Shown in pieces: positions 14,901 to 23,905 of a DNA stretch of 37,522 bases. The stretch is from Verrucomicrobiota bacterium (GTDB lineage Bacteria; Verrucomicrobiota; Verrucomicrobiia; Opitutales; Opitutaceae), in NCBI GenBank assembly GCA_023428905.1, contig JAEYWP010000018.1, positions 1 through 37,522 of the forward strand, written 5' to 3'. Position numbers and translations under genes: made by a program. The notes below the pieces were generated by a model that saw only the letters and a program-made list of their open reading frames with translations, made no database searches and was not told the DNA's origin. The stretch's first letter is position 1. Each line of letters starts with the position of its first letter.

Positions 14901-15779
14901 ATGCACCCAGACCGGACCATTTCCCAGCTTTTCGCGCTGAATCGCCCGTTGCGTTCCCTTGAGTTTTTCCCACCCAAGGACGAGGAGGGGGTGTCCAACC
15001 TGCGCGCCACGGCGGAGGTGCTGAAGCGGATCCAACCCGACTTTGTGTCCGTCACTTACGGCGCCGGCGGCAGTACTCGGGAGCGCACGGCGCAAGTGTC
15101 GGCCATCCTGAAAAACGAGTGCGGCTTTACGGTGATGCCCCACCTCACGTGTGTCGGCTCGACGCGCGACGAGATCGCACAGCTGGCTGACAAGATTCAC
15201 GCGGCTGGATTTCGCAATATCATGACCCTTCGTGGCGATCCGCCGAAAGGTCAGGCGACTTTCGAACCGTATCGGGATGGTCTGTGTTATGCCGCCGACC
15301 TCGTGTCGCTGCTCAAGTCCAGGCATTCGGACTTCTGTCTCGGGGTGGCTGGGTATCCAGAAAAGCATCCGGAGGCGGCTAGTTTTGAGAGCGATCTGGA
15401 CAACCTGAAGCGCAAGGTCGACGCGGGCGGCGCGTTTGTCACCACCCAGCTCTTCTTCGACAACACCGTCTATTATCGCTTCGTGGACCGCTGCCGCGCG
15501 GCCGGCATCACCGTGCCGATCGTGCCCGGCATCATGCCGGTCCTTTCGCTCAAACAGATCCAGCGCTTTACCCAAATGTGCGGGGCGTCACTTCCGGAGA
15601 AACTGATTCGGCGCCTGGAAGCGGGCGGTGACCACGCGGACGCGCTCGAGGCGGTGGGCATCGACTGGGCCCTGACGCAGATCCGCGACCTGCTAGCACA
15701 GGGCGCGCCGGGCTATCACCTCTACATCCTCAACCGCGCGAAGGCCGGTGTGGCGCTGGCCGCCGGCCTTGCTGCGTGA
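14901..15779 (+). CDS. metF: 5,10-methylenetetrahydrofolate reductase
   Basis: A 292-residue FAD-dependent TIM-barrel enzyme making 5-methyltetrahydrofolate for methionine synthesis. The family signatures are FFPPKDEEG (the conserved catalytic Glu region, about 20-28), VTYGAGGSTRERT (about 50-62), LTCVGSTRDEI, NIMTLRGDPPKG (about 106-117) and TQLFFDNTVYYRFVDRC (about 184-200). The length is normal for bacterial MetF. The start codon lies directly after the dyad, leaving almost no room for a classical ribosome-binding site. It is transcribed alone; the next gene converges on it with 18 bp between stops. Confidence 0.97.
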   Translation: MHPDRTISQLFALNRPLRSLEFFPPKDEEGVSNLRATAEVLKRIQPDFVSVTYGAGGSTRERTAQVSAILKNECGFTVMPHLTCVGSTRDEIAQLADKIHAAGFRNIMTLRGDPPKGQATFEPYRDGLCYAADLVSLLKSRHSDFCLGVAGYPEKHPEAASFESDLDNLKRKVDAGGAFVTTQLFFDNTVYYRFVDRCRAAGITVPIVPGIMPVLSLKQIQRFTQMCGASLPEKLIRRLEAGGDHADALEAVGIDWALTQIRDLLAQGAPGYHLYILNRAKAGVALAAGLAA

Positions 15780-15789
15780 TGCCTCGCGT

Positions 15790-15808
15790 CGCGGCGCTTA
15801 TCGCCGCG
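15790..15808. terminator. Short hairpin between convergent metF and gamma-CA genes
   Basis: CGCGGCG (15790-15796) and CGCCGCG (15802-15808) make a perfect 7-bp stem with a 5-base loop that contains the stop codon of the minus-strand gene. It could stall transcription from both sides, but there is no T-run, so it is at best a weak bidirectional terminator. Confidence 0.35.
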
Positions 15809-16319
15809 CGTGAGCGGCAGAAACGTGGGTGTATTTTTCCGCCCACTTCTTCAGTCCCTGCTGTTCCTCTTCGGTGAGGGCGCGGACAACCTTCGCCGGA
15901 GCGCCCAGGACCATGGAGCCCGGCGGGATGATCGTGCGCGGTGTGACCACGGCGCCCGCTCCGACGATGCTGCGTGCGCCGATGCGCGCGCCGTCGAGGA
16001 CAGTCGCGCCCATGCCGATCAGGCATTCATCCTCGATCGTGCAGGCGTGAACGATGGCGGCGTGGCCGATGGTGCACCAGCTGCCGATCACGGCGTCGAG
16101 GTCGTCCGCCAGGTGCACCACGGCGTTATCCTGAATATTGGTCCCCTCGCCTACAATGATGCGGGCGATGTCGCCGCGGAGCACCGCGCCGTAAAACACA
16201 CTGGTTTTGGGACCGAGCGTGACATCTCCGACCACGGTCGCGTTGGACGCGACCCAGATGGCATTGGCAGTGTCCGGCGTCTTGGTCAGGTGGGTGGCGA
16301 GGCGATCTTGAACAGTCAT
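15798..16319 (-). CDS. Gamma carbonic anhydrase family protein (left-handed beta-helix)
   Basis: A 173-residue hexapeptide-repeat protein forming a left-handed beta-helix trimer (repeats such as VVGDVTLGPKTSVFYGAVLRGD). The three histidines expected to hold the metal are visible: His in NIQDNAVVH, then His and His in IGHAAIVHACTI. The C-terminal helix EEEQQGLKKWAEKYTHVS is typical of the YrdA/PaaY/CaiE group, which contains both real carbonic anhydrases and proteins of unknown activity. The start is ATG 16319 (MTVQDRL); 28 more in-frame codons upstream are not family-like and would run towards the divergent transporter gene. Confidence 0.92.
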   Translation of the reverse strand: MTVQDRLATHLTKTPDTANAIWVASNATVVGDVTLGPKTSVFYGAVLRGDIARIIVGEGTNIQDNAVVHLADDLDAVIGSWCTIGHAAIVHACTIEDECLIGMGATVLDGARIGARSIVGAGAVVTPRTIIPPGSMVLGAPAKVVRALTEEEQQGLKKWAEKYTHVSAAHARR

Positions 16320-16393
16320 GTGTTTGTTTCTCGCGCCACCCTCCCGTCCGGGCAAGCTCGCGCGACCTGCACCGCGTCGCGTGACGCCACTAT

Positions 16394-17692
16394 ATGGATT
16401 CATTAAGCCACGTATTTCGGGGCCTGTTCGGATTTCTGGTCTTTCTCGCGCTGGCCTATGCCTGCTCCAGCAATCGCAAGGCGATCAACTGGCGCCTGAT
16501 CGCCGCCGGTGTCCTGCTGCAATTTGTGATCGGCGGGCTCGTGCTGCACGTTGACGCCGTGCGGGGTGTCTTCGACGTGGTCGGCTCCTGGTTTGTCAGC
16601 ATCCTCGACTTCAACAAAGCGGGGGCGGAGTTCCTCTTTGGCGGCTTGGTCAATGACCCGAAAACCTTCGGCTTCATCTTCGCCTTCAATGTCCTGCCCA
16701 CGATCATCTTCTTCTCCGCCCTCACCTCGTTGTTGTTCTACCTCGGGATTCTGCAGAAGGTGGTGCTCGCGTTTGCCTGGGTGCTCTCAAAGACGATGAA
16801 CCTTTCTGGTGCGGAGAGCCTTTCTGCCTCTGGGAATATTTTCCTCGGGCAGACGGAGGCGCCGCTGTTGATCCGGCCGTATCTCAACACGATGACGCGC
16901 TCGGAGCTCCTGGCTGTGATGGTGGGCGGCATGTCAACGATCGCGGGTGGCGTGATGATGGCCTACATCGCACTGCTTGGCGGCGAAGATCCGGCCCAGC
17001 GTTTGTTGTTCACGAAGCACCTGCTCACCGCGTCCGTCATGTCGGCTCCCGCGGCGCTGGTGGTGGCAAAGCTCCTCATTCCGCAAACAGAGGAGGTGAA
17101 TCGCGACCTCGAGGTGAGCCGCGAGCGGATCGGCGCAAACGCACTCGAATCCATCGCCATCGGGACGACGGATGGGGTGAAGCTCGCGGTGAATGTCGGA
17201 GCAATGCTGCTGGTCTTCACCGCCCTGATTGCACTCGTAAACGGCATGCTCTCCGGCTCGCTCGGAGAATGGACCGGGCTCAACGCGTGGATCGCGGAAA
17301 CCACGAGCGGCCGCCACACCTCCCTTTCCCTTCAGTACGTCTTCGGCGTGGTTTTTGCGCCCGTTGCCTGGCTGATGGGCGTAAGCCCGCAGCATCTCAC
17401 GGCGGCAGGCCAGTTGATTGGTGAGAAAACGATTTTAAACGAGTTTTACGCCTACAACTCCCTCGCGGTCGCAAAGAACAACGGCACACTGCCCGAACTC
17501 CGCGACCAACTCATCGTTACCTACGCACTCTGCGGCTTTTCCAACATCGCGTCGATCGGCATTCAGGTCGGCGGCATCGGAGCGCTGGCGCCCGAGAAAC
17601 GGAGCGAGCTCGCCCGCCTCGGCTGGCGCGCGCTCCTCGGCGGAAGCCTGGCCTGTTTCTTGACCGCCTGCATCGCCGGTGTCCTGAGCTGA
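16394..17692 (+). CDS. CNT (NupC-type) nucleoside transporter
   Basis: A 432-residue membrane protein of the concentrative nucleoside transporter family, which brings in nucleosides with H+ or Na+. The N-terminal gate region (about 1-90) has three helices. The core contains the hallmark stretches FAFNVLPTIIFFSALTSLLFYLGI, SASGNIFLGQTEAPLLIRPYL (about 145-165, substrate and cation binding), MVGGMSTIAGGVMMAYIALLG (about 176-196) and ALCGFSNIASIGIQVGGIGAL (about 380-400). The ion cannot be decided by eye. It diverges from the gamma-CA gene with 74 bp between starts and is apparently monocistronic. Confidence 0.95.
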   Translation: MDSLSHVFRGLFGFLVFLALAYACSSNRKAINWRLIAAGVLLQFVIGGLVLHVDAVRGVFDVVGSWFVSILDFNKAGAEFLFGGLVNDPKTFGFIFAFNVLPTIIFFSALTSLLFYLGILQKVVLAFAWVLSKTMNLSGAESLSASGNIFLGQTEAPLLIRPYLNTMTRSELLAVMVGGMSTIAGGVMMAYIALLGGEDPAQRLLFTKHLLTASVMSAPAALVVAKLLIPQTEEVNRDLEVSRERIGANALESIAIGTTDGVKLAVNVGAMLLVFTALIALVNGMLSGSLGEWTGLNAWIAETTSGRHTSLSLQYVFGVVFAPVAWLMGVSPQHLTAAGQLIGEKTILNEFYAYNSLAVAKNNGTLPELRDQLIVTYALCGFSNIASIGIQVGGIGALAPEKRSELARLGWRALLGGSLACFLTACIAGVLS

Positions 17693-17833
17693 CGGCGGGT
17701 CGAAAGGCCAACACCTCGCAGGCGGGCGGGCGCAATAAAATGGCGTATCCGTTTTTACACTTCGTTTAGACAAGAAGCTCTGGCCAGGCCCGGCAGGGTG
17801 GTCCCATGTGTCGATAGGGAAAGAGCCCTGGCC

Positions 17834-19711
17834 ATGATCAAACAGTTTCTTGTCTACACCCTCCCTGTGGTTGTCACCCTTCTTGGTGGCACACGTTACG
17901 ATCGCCCGGCGACCAAGCCGAAGCCCGCGACGCCTCCGCCTGCGCAACCCGCGGCCGAAGGCTCGATTTTCCGTACCGACGGCACGGTCGATCGCGAGGC
18001 CTATGTGCGCTACACCGGCGCGTGGGACAGCGAGACGGTTGACCGTCGCCTGGGGCCCAGCTTCGAACGCCTGAGTCCCCTGGCGGTGGACGACCGTCCC
18101 ACGCACTTCCGACCGGAGTCGAAGGAGTGCAAGCTCTCCTTCGCCAACAAGATCAACCCGTATGAGCTGGGACAGGACGGCTGTATCCGGGACGGGGATT
18201 ATTGGAGCGACTGCGGCCAGGTCGGATATGTGCCGGATGACCTCGTCAACGACCCCGGTCTCGATCGGATCCAGACCTTCGCGTATTACGACCGCGTCTT
18301 CGCCCTCAGCCCCCGGCTGGATTATGCCAGCGGCACGCCGCACCCCGATCCGCAGACTCGCGACGGCAACTACAAGACAATGCTCGGCGGCACCGCCCCT
18401 AAACACCCGATTGCGATGGTGCGCAATTACGCCATGCTCCAGAACGAGGCCCTCGTGCTTTACCGCGGCGGCCTCCTGGCGGTCGCCGGCACCCAGACAA
18501 GCCGGGCCGGCAACGAACGTCCCTACCCCGGGCTGCTCTTCCCGGCCCACAAGGTCCCGACCGCCCTGGCGGTGACGGCCTCGAACGAGTTTGCCGTGGT
18601 CACAGTGATGGACACCCAGACGCTCAAGGGCCAGCTGGCGGTTGTCGCCCTCGAGGGCAAATTCCTCCCCTTCCATACCTGGCCTTACATGGCCTTCCCC
18701 AATCAGGGGAGCTGGTCATCCCTCAAGCTTCTCGGCTACATCGATCTCCCCATGGCCGCACCCAACGCGGTCGCCGCTTCGAGCAACGGCTGGTGGCAGG
18801 GCCCGTCACAGACAGACAACAAGGTCCTCAGCCAGCTCGATCTGAACAACGCGGGAACCCGCAACAACCTGCTCAAGGGTGACCAGGTCTGGCAGATGGT
18901 CGTCGCCACCAAGGGCTATGCGATCGTCTCGTCCAAACAGGACAACAAGGCGGTGATCGTCGACCTCTCCGCGCTGCTTGCGTATTCACGCGATAGTTAC
19001 CTTTCCTCCGAGGAGAGCTTCAAGTCCACGGTGGCGAACCGCGGAAACGGTCCCGGGCAGTGGCCCGCCACCTTCCAGGAAAAACCCGAACTGACCCCGC
19101 GCGTGGTCTGGCAGAAGTCCCTGCCCTCACCCACCGCGGTGCTGGCCGGCCTTCACCTCGATCGCTGGTCGTCTGACCGCCACAAGGCTTACGTCGCCCG
19201 CGAGGATGGCACGATTCACATCATCGACACCTCCTCCCTGATGGCGCGTTTCAGCTACGAGAAATCGGGCGCCCTGACGGAGATGGGCTCGTTCAAGGTG
19301 GGCCGCAACCCGGTGAGCATGAGCTTTGCCCGATTCAACGCCAGCGGCCTTCCCCTCCTCCCCGCGGGCAAGAAGCCTGATCCGCTGAACAACTACTTCT
19401 ACGTCGCCTGCCGCGGCGACCGCTCCATCGAAGCGGTCATCACCTACGACGGCCAGGGCGCGGTGCACCGCCGGATCACGGACTCACGCCTGTCCGACCC
19501 GGTGGCGGTGAGTGTCGCGTTCCGCGGCAACATCCTCACGGTTGCCGATTTCAACGGAAAAAAGATCCACAGTTTCCGCATCGGGGCGATCACCAGCCGG
19601 CACAATGTCACCTACGGCTGCGGCGCCGACGGCAAACAGCCTTACGAGTACACCGGCGAACTCGCCCTCAAGGGAAAACCCTTCCTGGTCAACTCGACCA
19701 ATCTGAACTGA
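17834..19711 (+). CDS. Large secreted protein of unknown function, beta-propeller-like
   Basis: I do not recognise this 625-residue protein as a named family. ATG 17834 gives a signal-like N-terminus (MIKQFLVYTLPVVVTLLGG) followed by a Pro/Ala/Lys linker (about 23-40), so it is probably exported. An N-terminal segment (about 45-150) contains the cysteines (KECKL, DGCIRD, SDCGQ). From about 190 on, repeated strands of propeller type appear: FAVVTVMDTQTLKGQLAVVA, GYAIVSSKQDNKAVIVDLS, KAYVAREDGTIHIIDTSSL, YFYVACRGDRSIEAVITYD and GNILTVADFNGKKIHSFRIG, as in YVTN or lactonase-like propellers. It stands alone with its own upstream gap and faces a convergent glycosyltransferase gene (22 bp apart). 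No enzyme active-site motif is visible. Confidence 0.7.
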   Translation: MIKQFLVYTLPVVVTLLGGTRYDRPATKPKPATPPPAQPAAEGSIFRTDGTVDREAYVRYTGAWDSETVDRRLGPSFERLSPLAVDDRPTHFRPESKECKLSFANKINPYELGQDGCIRDGDYWSDCGQVGYVPDDLVNDPGLDRIQTFAYYDRVFALSPRLDYASGTPHPDPQTRDGNYKTMLGGTAPKHPIAMVRNYAMLQNEALVLYRGGLLAVAGTQTSRAGNERPYPGLLFPAHKVPTALAVTASNEFAVVTVMDTQTLKGQLAVVALEGKFLPFHTWPYMAFPNQGSWSSLKLLGYIDLPMAAPNAVAASSNGWWQGPSQTDNKVLSQLDLNNAGTRNNLLKGDQVWQMVVATKGYAIVSSKQDNKAVIVDLSALLAYSRDSYLSSEESFKSTVANRGNGPGQWPATFQEKPELTPRVVWQKSLPSPTAVLAGLHLDRWSSDRHKAYVAREDGTIHIIDTSSLMARFSYEKSGALTEMGSFKVGRNPVSMSFARFNASGLPLLPAGKKPDPLNNYFYVACRGDRSIEAVITYDGQGAVHRRITDSRLSDPVAVSVAFRGNILTVADFNGKKIHSFRIGAITSRHNVTYGCGADGKQPYEYTGELALKGKPFLVNSTNLN

Positions 19712-19733
19712 GCCGCGCAGGGCCGGCTGGCGG

Positions 19734-20876
19734 TCACCCGCAGAGCCGGACCAGCTCGGCCTCGTACCGCCCGATGATCGCGTCCCACGTGATCGTCTGG
19801 GTGGTCGCACGCGCCGCCAGGCGCACCGCCTCCCAGCAGGGTCGCTGTTCCATTACCCGGCGCGCCTGCCGGACAAAAGCGTCCGGGTGATTGAACTCGG
19901 CAACGAAGCCGTTCTCGCCGTCGCGGAGGTACTGGCGGGCGGCGGCGTAATCGTAACTGAGCACGACCAGCCCGCTGGCCAGACCCTCCGTGATCACGTT
20001 GCCGAAGGTTTCGGTCACGCTGGGGAAAACAAACGCGTCGGCCGACGCGTAATGCGCGGCCAGGTCCTCGCCCCGCCGGACCCCCGCGTAGTGAAACTGC
20101 GGGTACTCCTGACGGAGCGCGGCCGCCTCGGGGCCGTCGCCGACCAGGACAAAACGAGCCCGGGGCTCCACTGCCTGCATGGCAAGGAAGGCCTGGACTG
20201 CGAGGCGAAGGTTCTTTTCCGCCGCGATCCGGCCCACGTAGATAACGACCGGGTCCGCGTCCTCCGCGCCCCAGCCGCGGCGCAGCTCGACGGACCGGCG
20301 GGTCGGGGAGAATAGCGCGGTATCCACACCCCGTGCGAGGATGGCGAGGCGCTCGAAGCCGCTCCGCTGCAACTCGGCCTGCATCTGTTCCGTCGGCACG
20401 AGGGTGCAGCGCGTCCGGTTGTGAAACCAGCGGAGGTAGCGCAGGGCGACGTCCTGCCCGGCACGAAAGCCATAATGGCCCCCGTATTGATGGAAGTTGG
20501 TGTGGAAGCTGGAGCTGACGGGAAGGGCGAAGCGTTTCGCCGCGTAGAGGGCAGCGAGGCCGAGGGGGCCCTCCGTCGCGACGTGCACGACGTTGGGAGG
20601 CTGCAGTTTCCAGTGCCGCGCGAGCGACGGGGCCACGGGGAGTCCCAACCGGAGGCTTTTGTACATCGGGATCGGCATGCCCGGAACCAGCCAGTGGCTC
20701 ACCCCATTGGCACCGCAGAAGGCAGGCGCAGCCCGCTCGTCCTCCGCCGCCTGCCGCGGGCGGATCACCTCCACCTGATGGCCCCGCTGCACCATGCCCG
20801 CCGCCAGCCGGTCGAGCGTCATGGCGACGCCATTGACCTCGGGAAGATAGGTCTCGGTGACAAGCGCGAGTTTCAC
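19734..20876 (-). CDS. Glycosyltransferase family 4 protein
   Basis: A 380-residue GT-B glycosyltransferase. The N-terminal acceptor domain opens KLALVTETYLPEVNGVAMTL and includes SSFHTNFHQYGGHYG. The donor domain has VIYVGRIAAEKNLRLAVQAF, FVLVGDGPE and the GT4 E-x7-E block ETFGNVITEG, with SYDYAAARQYLRDGENGF after it. The pattern is closest to the group holding GDP-mannose-dependent mannosyltransferases and sulfoquinovosyl-diacylglycerol synthase-like enzymes, so transfer of a sugar to a lipid or glycan on the inner membrane is plausible; donor and acceptor are not provable. The GTG at 20876 is chosen because homology starts there; the upstream frame is Pro/Arg-rich and crosses the FKBP terminator. 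Confidence 0.9.
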   Translation of the reverse strand: MKLALVTETYLPEVNGVAMTLDRLAAGMVQRGHQVEVIRPRQAAEDERAAPAFCGANGVSHWLVPGMPIPMYKSLRLGLPVAPSLARHWKLQPPNVVHVATEGPLGLAALYAAKRFALPVSSSFHTNFHQYGGHYGFRAGQDVALRYLRWFHNRTRCTLVPTEQMQAELQRSGFERLAILARGVDTALFSPTRRSVELRRGWGAEDADPVVIYVGRIAAEKNLRLAVQAFLAMQAVEPRARFVLVGDGPEAAALRQEYPQFHYAGVRRGEDLAAHYASADAFVFPSVTETFGNVITEGLASGLVVLSYDYAAARQYLRDGENGFVAEFNHPDAFVRQARRVMEQRPCWEAVRLAARATTQTITWDAIIGRYEAELVRLCG

Positions 20877-20962
20877 AGCGGGAAGAGAGCGGGTTATCCA
20901 CGGTGCCCCGGGTGGGGCAAACAAATTGGCTGAAACGAGTGTGACGAAGCCGCGCGGCGGCG

Positions 20963-20992
20963 AAAAAAAACCCTCCACCATCGGGTGGAGGG
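20963..20992 (-). terminator. Rho-independent terminator of the FKBP gene
   Basis: On the minus strand a perfect 9-bp stem (CCCTCCACC / GGTGGAGGG, 4-base loop) is followed by eight T residues. It lies just past the FKBP stop codon and 87 bp before the glycosyltransferase start, so the two genes are separate transcription units. Confidence 0.93.
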
Positions 20993-21018
20993 TCGTCAAA
21001 ACGGGAACGCGGCGGGCG

Positions 21019-21834
21019 TTATTTGGCCGGGGCCGGCGTGGGGGCGGGAGCGGGAGCTCCGGCGGCGGCCGGGGCGGGCTCGGGCGTGTCAGCGGCCTTG
21101 ATGTCGAGTACCTCGACGTCAAACACGAGGGTCGAGCTCGGCGGGATGCCGGGCTTCGGGTCGTCCCCGTAGGCCAGGTGCGGCGGGATGTAGAGTTTGA
21201 TCTTACCGCCCTTATTGACTTTCTGGATACCCTCGGTCCAGCCGGGGATGACCTCGTTCAGGGCAAACTCAGCCGGCTCGCCGCGCTCGCGGGAGCTGTC
21301 GAACTGGGTGCCGTTCACCAGCGTGCCGGTGTAGTGGACCTTGACGATGTCGGTCGCCTTCGGGAACGGGCCGGTGCCTTCCTGCACCACCTCGTACACC
21401 AGACCGCTGGGGAGCGACTGCACGCCGGGCTTGGCCTTGATCTCGGCGAGGAACTTGGTGCTCTCCGCCAGACCCTGGTCGCGGAGCTTACCCATATATT
21501 CCTGCTGCTTGGCCTGCATGAACTTGTCCATTTCGGGCCCGATCTGCTGCAGCTCGTAGGGGGCGTCCTTGCCGGCCGCGGCCAGCACGATGCCCTTCAT
21601 GATCGCGTCCGTCTGCGCCTGGTCGAAACCGAGTTCCGCGAGGCCGATGCGCTTGCCGATGATCCAGCCGAAGGTCTCGAGCAGCTGCGGCTCGGTGAAC
21701 TGCGGGGCGGGAGCGGCGGGGGCGGCCGGTGCGGGCGTCGGCTGCGCTGGCGCGGGAGCGGCGTCCTGCGCGAGGGCGGAGGAGCCGAGGCCGAGCACAA
21801 ACAGGGAAGCCGTGAGCGTTGAGGTGAATTTCAT
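21019..21834 (-). CDS. Secreted FKBP-type peptidyl-prolyl cis-trans isomerase
   Basis: A 271-residue periplasmic folding helper of the Mip/FkpA type. It has a signal peptide (1-22, cleaved near ALAQ), then a low-complexity Ala/Pro linker (about 24-45). A helical N-terminal dimerisation domain spans about 46-135 (LLETFGWIIGKRIG; KFLAEIKAKPGV). The FKBP domain covers about 145-245, with VKVHYTGTLVNGTQFDSS, VIPGWTEGIQKVNKGGK and IPPHLAYGD, all residues expected in the active pocket. The tail is again Ala/Pro-rich (about 248-271). Such linkers at both ends are unusual. The bases before the ATG (cacctcct) are the complement of a Shine-Dalgarno site, not the site itself. Confidence 0.95.
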   Translation of the reverse strand: MKFTSTLTASLFVLGLGSSALAQDAAPAPAQPTPAPAAPAAPAPQFTEPQLLETFGWIIGKRIGLAELGFDQAQTDAIMKGIVLAAAGKDAPYELQQIGPEMDKFMQAKQQEYMGKLRDQGLAESTKFLAEIKAKPGVQSLPSGLVYEVVQEGTGPFPKATDIVKVHYTGTLVNGTQFDSSRERGEPAEFALNEVIPGWTEGIQKVNKGGKIKLYIPPHLAYGDDPKPGIPPSSTLVFDVEVLDIKAADTPEPAPAAAGAPAPAPTPAPAK

Positions 21835-21991
21835 AGGAGGTGCTAAAGAAACGTCCGCAGCTGTTTTGTGCCGACGTAAAGCGTTGGTGAATGACGTGCG
21901 GGCGGGCGGAGCGCAATAAAATCCGCGGGGGCATCTGGTTGCGTTCGGCAGAACTTGTCAGGCCGGTCTGGGGCGCCTTCACTTGGACGCG

Positions 21992-23905
21992 ATGACCCCT
22001 GATCAATTCTGGACCAGCCAGGACGGACAAATCCTCACCGTGCGGCCGACGGACGAGCACGCGGTGGAGCTGACACTAGCGTTCTGGCCGCGCAACCCGA
22101 CGGAGTTCGAGTTCCTCAAGGCCCGGCTCAACGATCTCCATTTCACCGAGCGAAGCACCCTCGCGCGCATCGGGATCGAAATGTTGGTGAAGGGGAAACC
22201 GGTGCTGGACGGCAACCGCGTGCTCCTGGAGGCCTCCGCCTTCCTTTTTGACGGCACCTTCCCCAACGCCCCGTACTGGAAGAAACTCCTTCGCTCGGGG
22301 ACTCCCGTCGGGCGCCTGTTCTATGCTCCCGAGTCCGCCAAGCTTTCCACCGCGGAGATCTGGGAAGCGGTCCAGACCAACCAGCTGAAGCTTCCCCACA
22401 CCATCAGCATCGACCGGGCGGGGCGTGTATTCCTTACCCCGCATTCCGTTCGCTACACCCTCCACCCCAAGCTGCAGCGCCCTCAGTTCGAGCGCCTGGT
22501 CAGCGGCCTGGCGGGTCGCAGCTACCTCGACAAGGTCCAGGTGCGTCAGGAGACAGACCTACTGATCATTCCGCCGCGTTCCGGCCTGTTGACGAGCTGC
22601 TCCATGTACCTAAAGGAGCACTACGTCCTGCTCAATCGCGGCGAGGGCAACTTCGGCATCCACACCAGCGCGGTCCTGCTGGATCCGATCAAGACCTTCG
22701 GTACGAACATCATGCTGGAGATCTACAACACGGGCGACCAACCGGTGGTCAACCCGGTGGTGTCGGTCGAGGTTTTCCGAGCCCCGGTGGCAGAGGACCA
22801 GGAATCCAAGACCCATCACAAGCGCCGCACCCGGCTGCTGGCCGGCGCAAGCGAGCTGTACCGCGCGCTCGACGAAAATCCCCCGCGCGAAATGCCGGAC
22901 GCCAAGCCGCGCACCCGCCTGACGGTGAAGGGACAGAGCTCCACGATGGAGAACTACAGCGTCTTCATGAACGGCGGGGACGTGTCGAACCTGAAGGCCC
23001 GCCTGGAGAACCGCGCCACACCCTACGCCTTCCGCACGATGATCGAGGCGTTGGACGCCGCTCCGGACGACGCCGACACCCTGCTCACCGATTATTTCCC
23101 AAACCTGCTCGAGGAGCTGGAGCTGCTCAGCCGACTGCAGCAGCTCAAACTGAAGCGCATCATCTTCCGGAAACCCTCCCGAACCCACGGTTTCTTTCTC
23201 TCCAACAACGCGCATTCGCGGCTGGAGACCTTCGACGCGCTGGGTCTCGACGTGTACTGGTACAACGAGGGGATGAAGGACCTGTATCTCCACTCCTACA
23301 AAAAGGACCACGGGTTCTTCATCCGGGAGGAAATGGTGAAGAAATTCCACGAGGCCACCATTCTCGCCTTCTATGGCTCGGCCGTGGGTCTCGATCGCAT
23401 GGATACGGATCGGATCTCCGCCCTGATCGAAAAACTCACCGCCTTCATCGGGCCTTCGGTCGGGGTGCTGACCGGCGGCGGCCCCGGGGTCATGCGTCTC
23501 GCAACCGACCAGGCGCGGACGAAGGGGGCGCTGACCGGGGCCTGCTTCCTCGAACTTGAGGCCCAGCCACCGGAACTCGGCGTGGATTTTTTCAATACCT
23601 TTCAGGAGACGGCGCGGCACAACCGCCAAAAGTGGTTCGAAATCGCCGATTTCTGCATCTTCAACGTCGGAGGCGTCGGCACGCTTGAGGAGATCGGAAT
23701 CGAGCTCTGCAACCTCAAGCTCGGGATCCGTCCGCGCACGCCCTACATCTTCTACAATGCCAAGTTCTGGGGGGACCTGCGGAAGCAGATTCGCGAGATG
23801 ATCCGGCTCAAGCGGGCGCCCGCCTGGATGAGCGACTACATCCTCTTCACCGACGATCCGGATGAGGTGGTGGCGTTTTACCGCAAGGCGCTCCAGGTGC
23901 TGTGA
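21992..23905 (+). CDS. LOG-family (lysine decarboxylase-like) protein with long N-terminal extension
   Basis: A 637-residue cytoplasmic protein. The C-terminal part (about 445-637) is a LOG Rossmann domain: VGVLTGGGPGVMRLATDQA (about 488-506) and GGVGTLEE (about 559-566), with Val where the usual motif PGGxGTxxE has Pro. LOG enzymes release the base from nucleoside monophosphates and normally are about 180-220 residues. The first 440 residues are extra. Residues about 188-268 (LLIIPPRSGLL ... GEGNFGIHTSAVLLDP ... LEIYNTG) resemble the beta-rich dCTP deaminase/dUTPase fold. The segment about 320-440 (for example LKLKRIIFRKPSRTHGFFLSN) is unrecognised. ATG 21992 is the likely start; it diverges from the FKBP gene and is followed by a repeat-flanked gap. 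Confidence 0.8.
   Translation: MTPDQFWTSQDGQILTVRPTDEHAVELTLAFWPRNPTEFEFLKARLNDLHFTERSTLARIGIEMLVKGKPVLDGNRVLLEASAFLFDGTFPNAPYWKKLLRSGTPVGRLFYAPESAKLSTAEIWEAVQTNQLKLPHTISIDRAGRVFLTPHSVRYTLHPKLQRPQFERLVSGLAGRSYLDKVQVRQETDLLIIPPRSGLLTSCSMYLKEHYVLLNRGEGNFGIHTSAVLLDPIKTFGTNIMLEIYNTGDQPVVNPVVSVEVFRAPVAEDQESKTHHKRRTRLLAGASELYRALDENPPREMPDAKPRTRLTVKGQSSTMENYSVFMNGGDVSNLKARLENRATPYAFRTMIEALDAAPDDADTLLTDYFPNLLEELELLSRLQQLKLKRIIFRKPSRTHGFFLSNNAHSRLETFDALGLDVYWYNEGMKDLYLHSYKKDHGFFIREEMVKKFHEATILAFYGSAVGLDRMDTDRISALIEKLTAFIGPSVGVLTGGGPGVMRLATDQARTKGALTGACFLELEAQPPELGVDFFNTFQETARHNRQKWFEIADFCIFNVGGVGTLEEIGIELCNLKLGIRPRTPYIFYNAKFWGDLRKQIREMIRLKRAPAWMSDYILFTDDPDEVVAFYRKALQVL

Noticed and set aside
17435..18676. 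413-codon minus-strand open frame at the nucleoside transporter end
   Set aside because: Antisense to the transporter end and the secreted protein start; repetitive Gly/Arg/Glu composition, no start signals.
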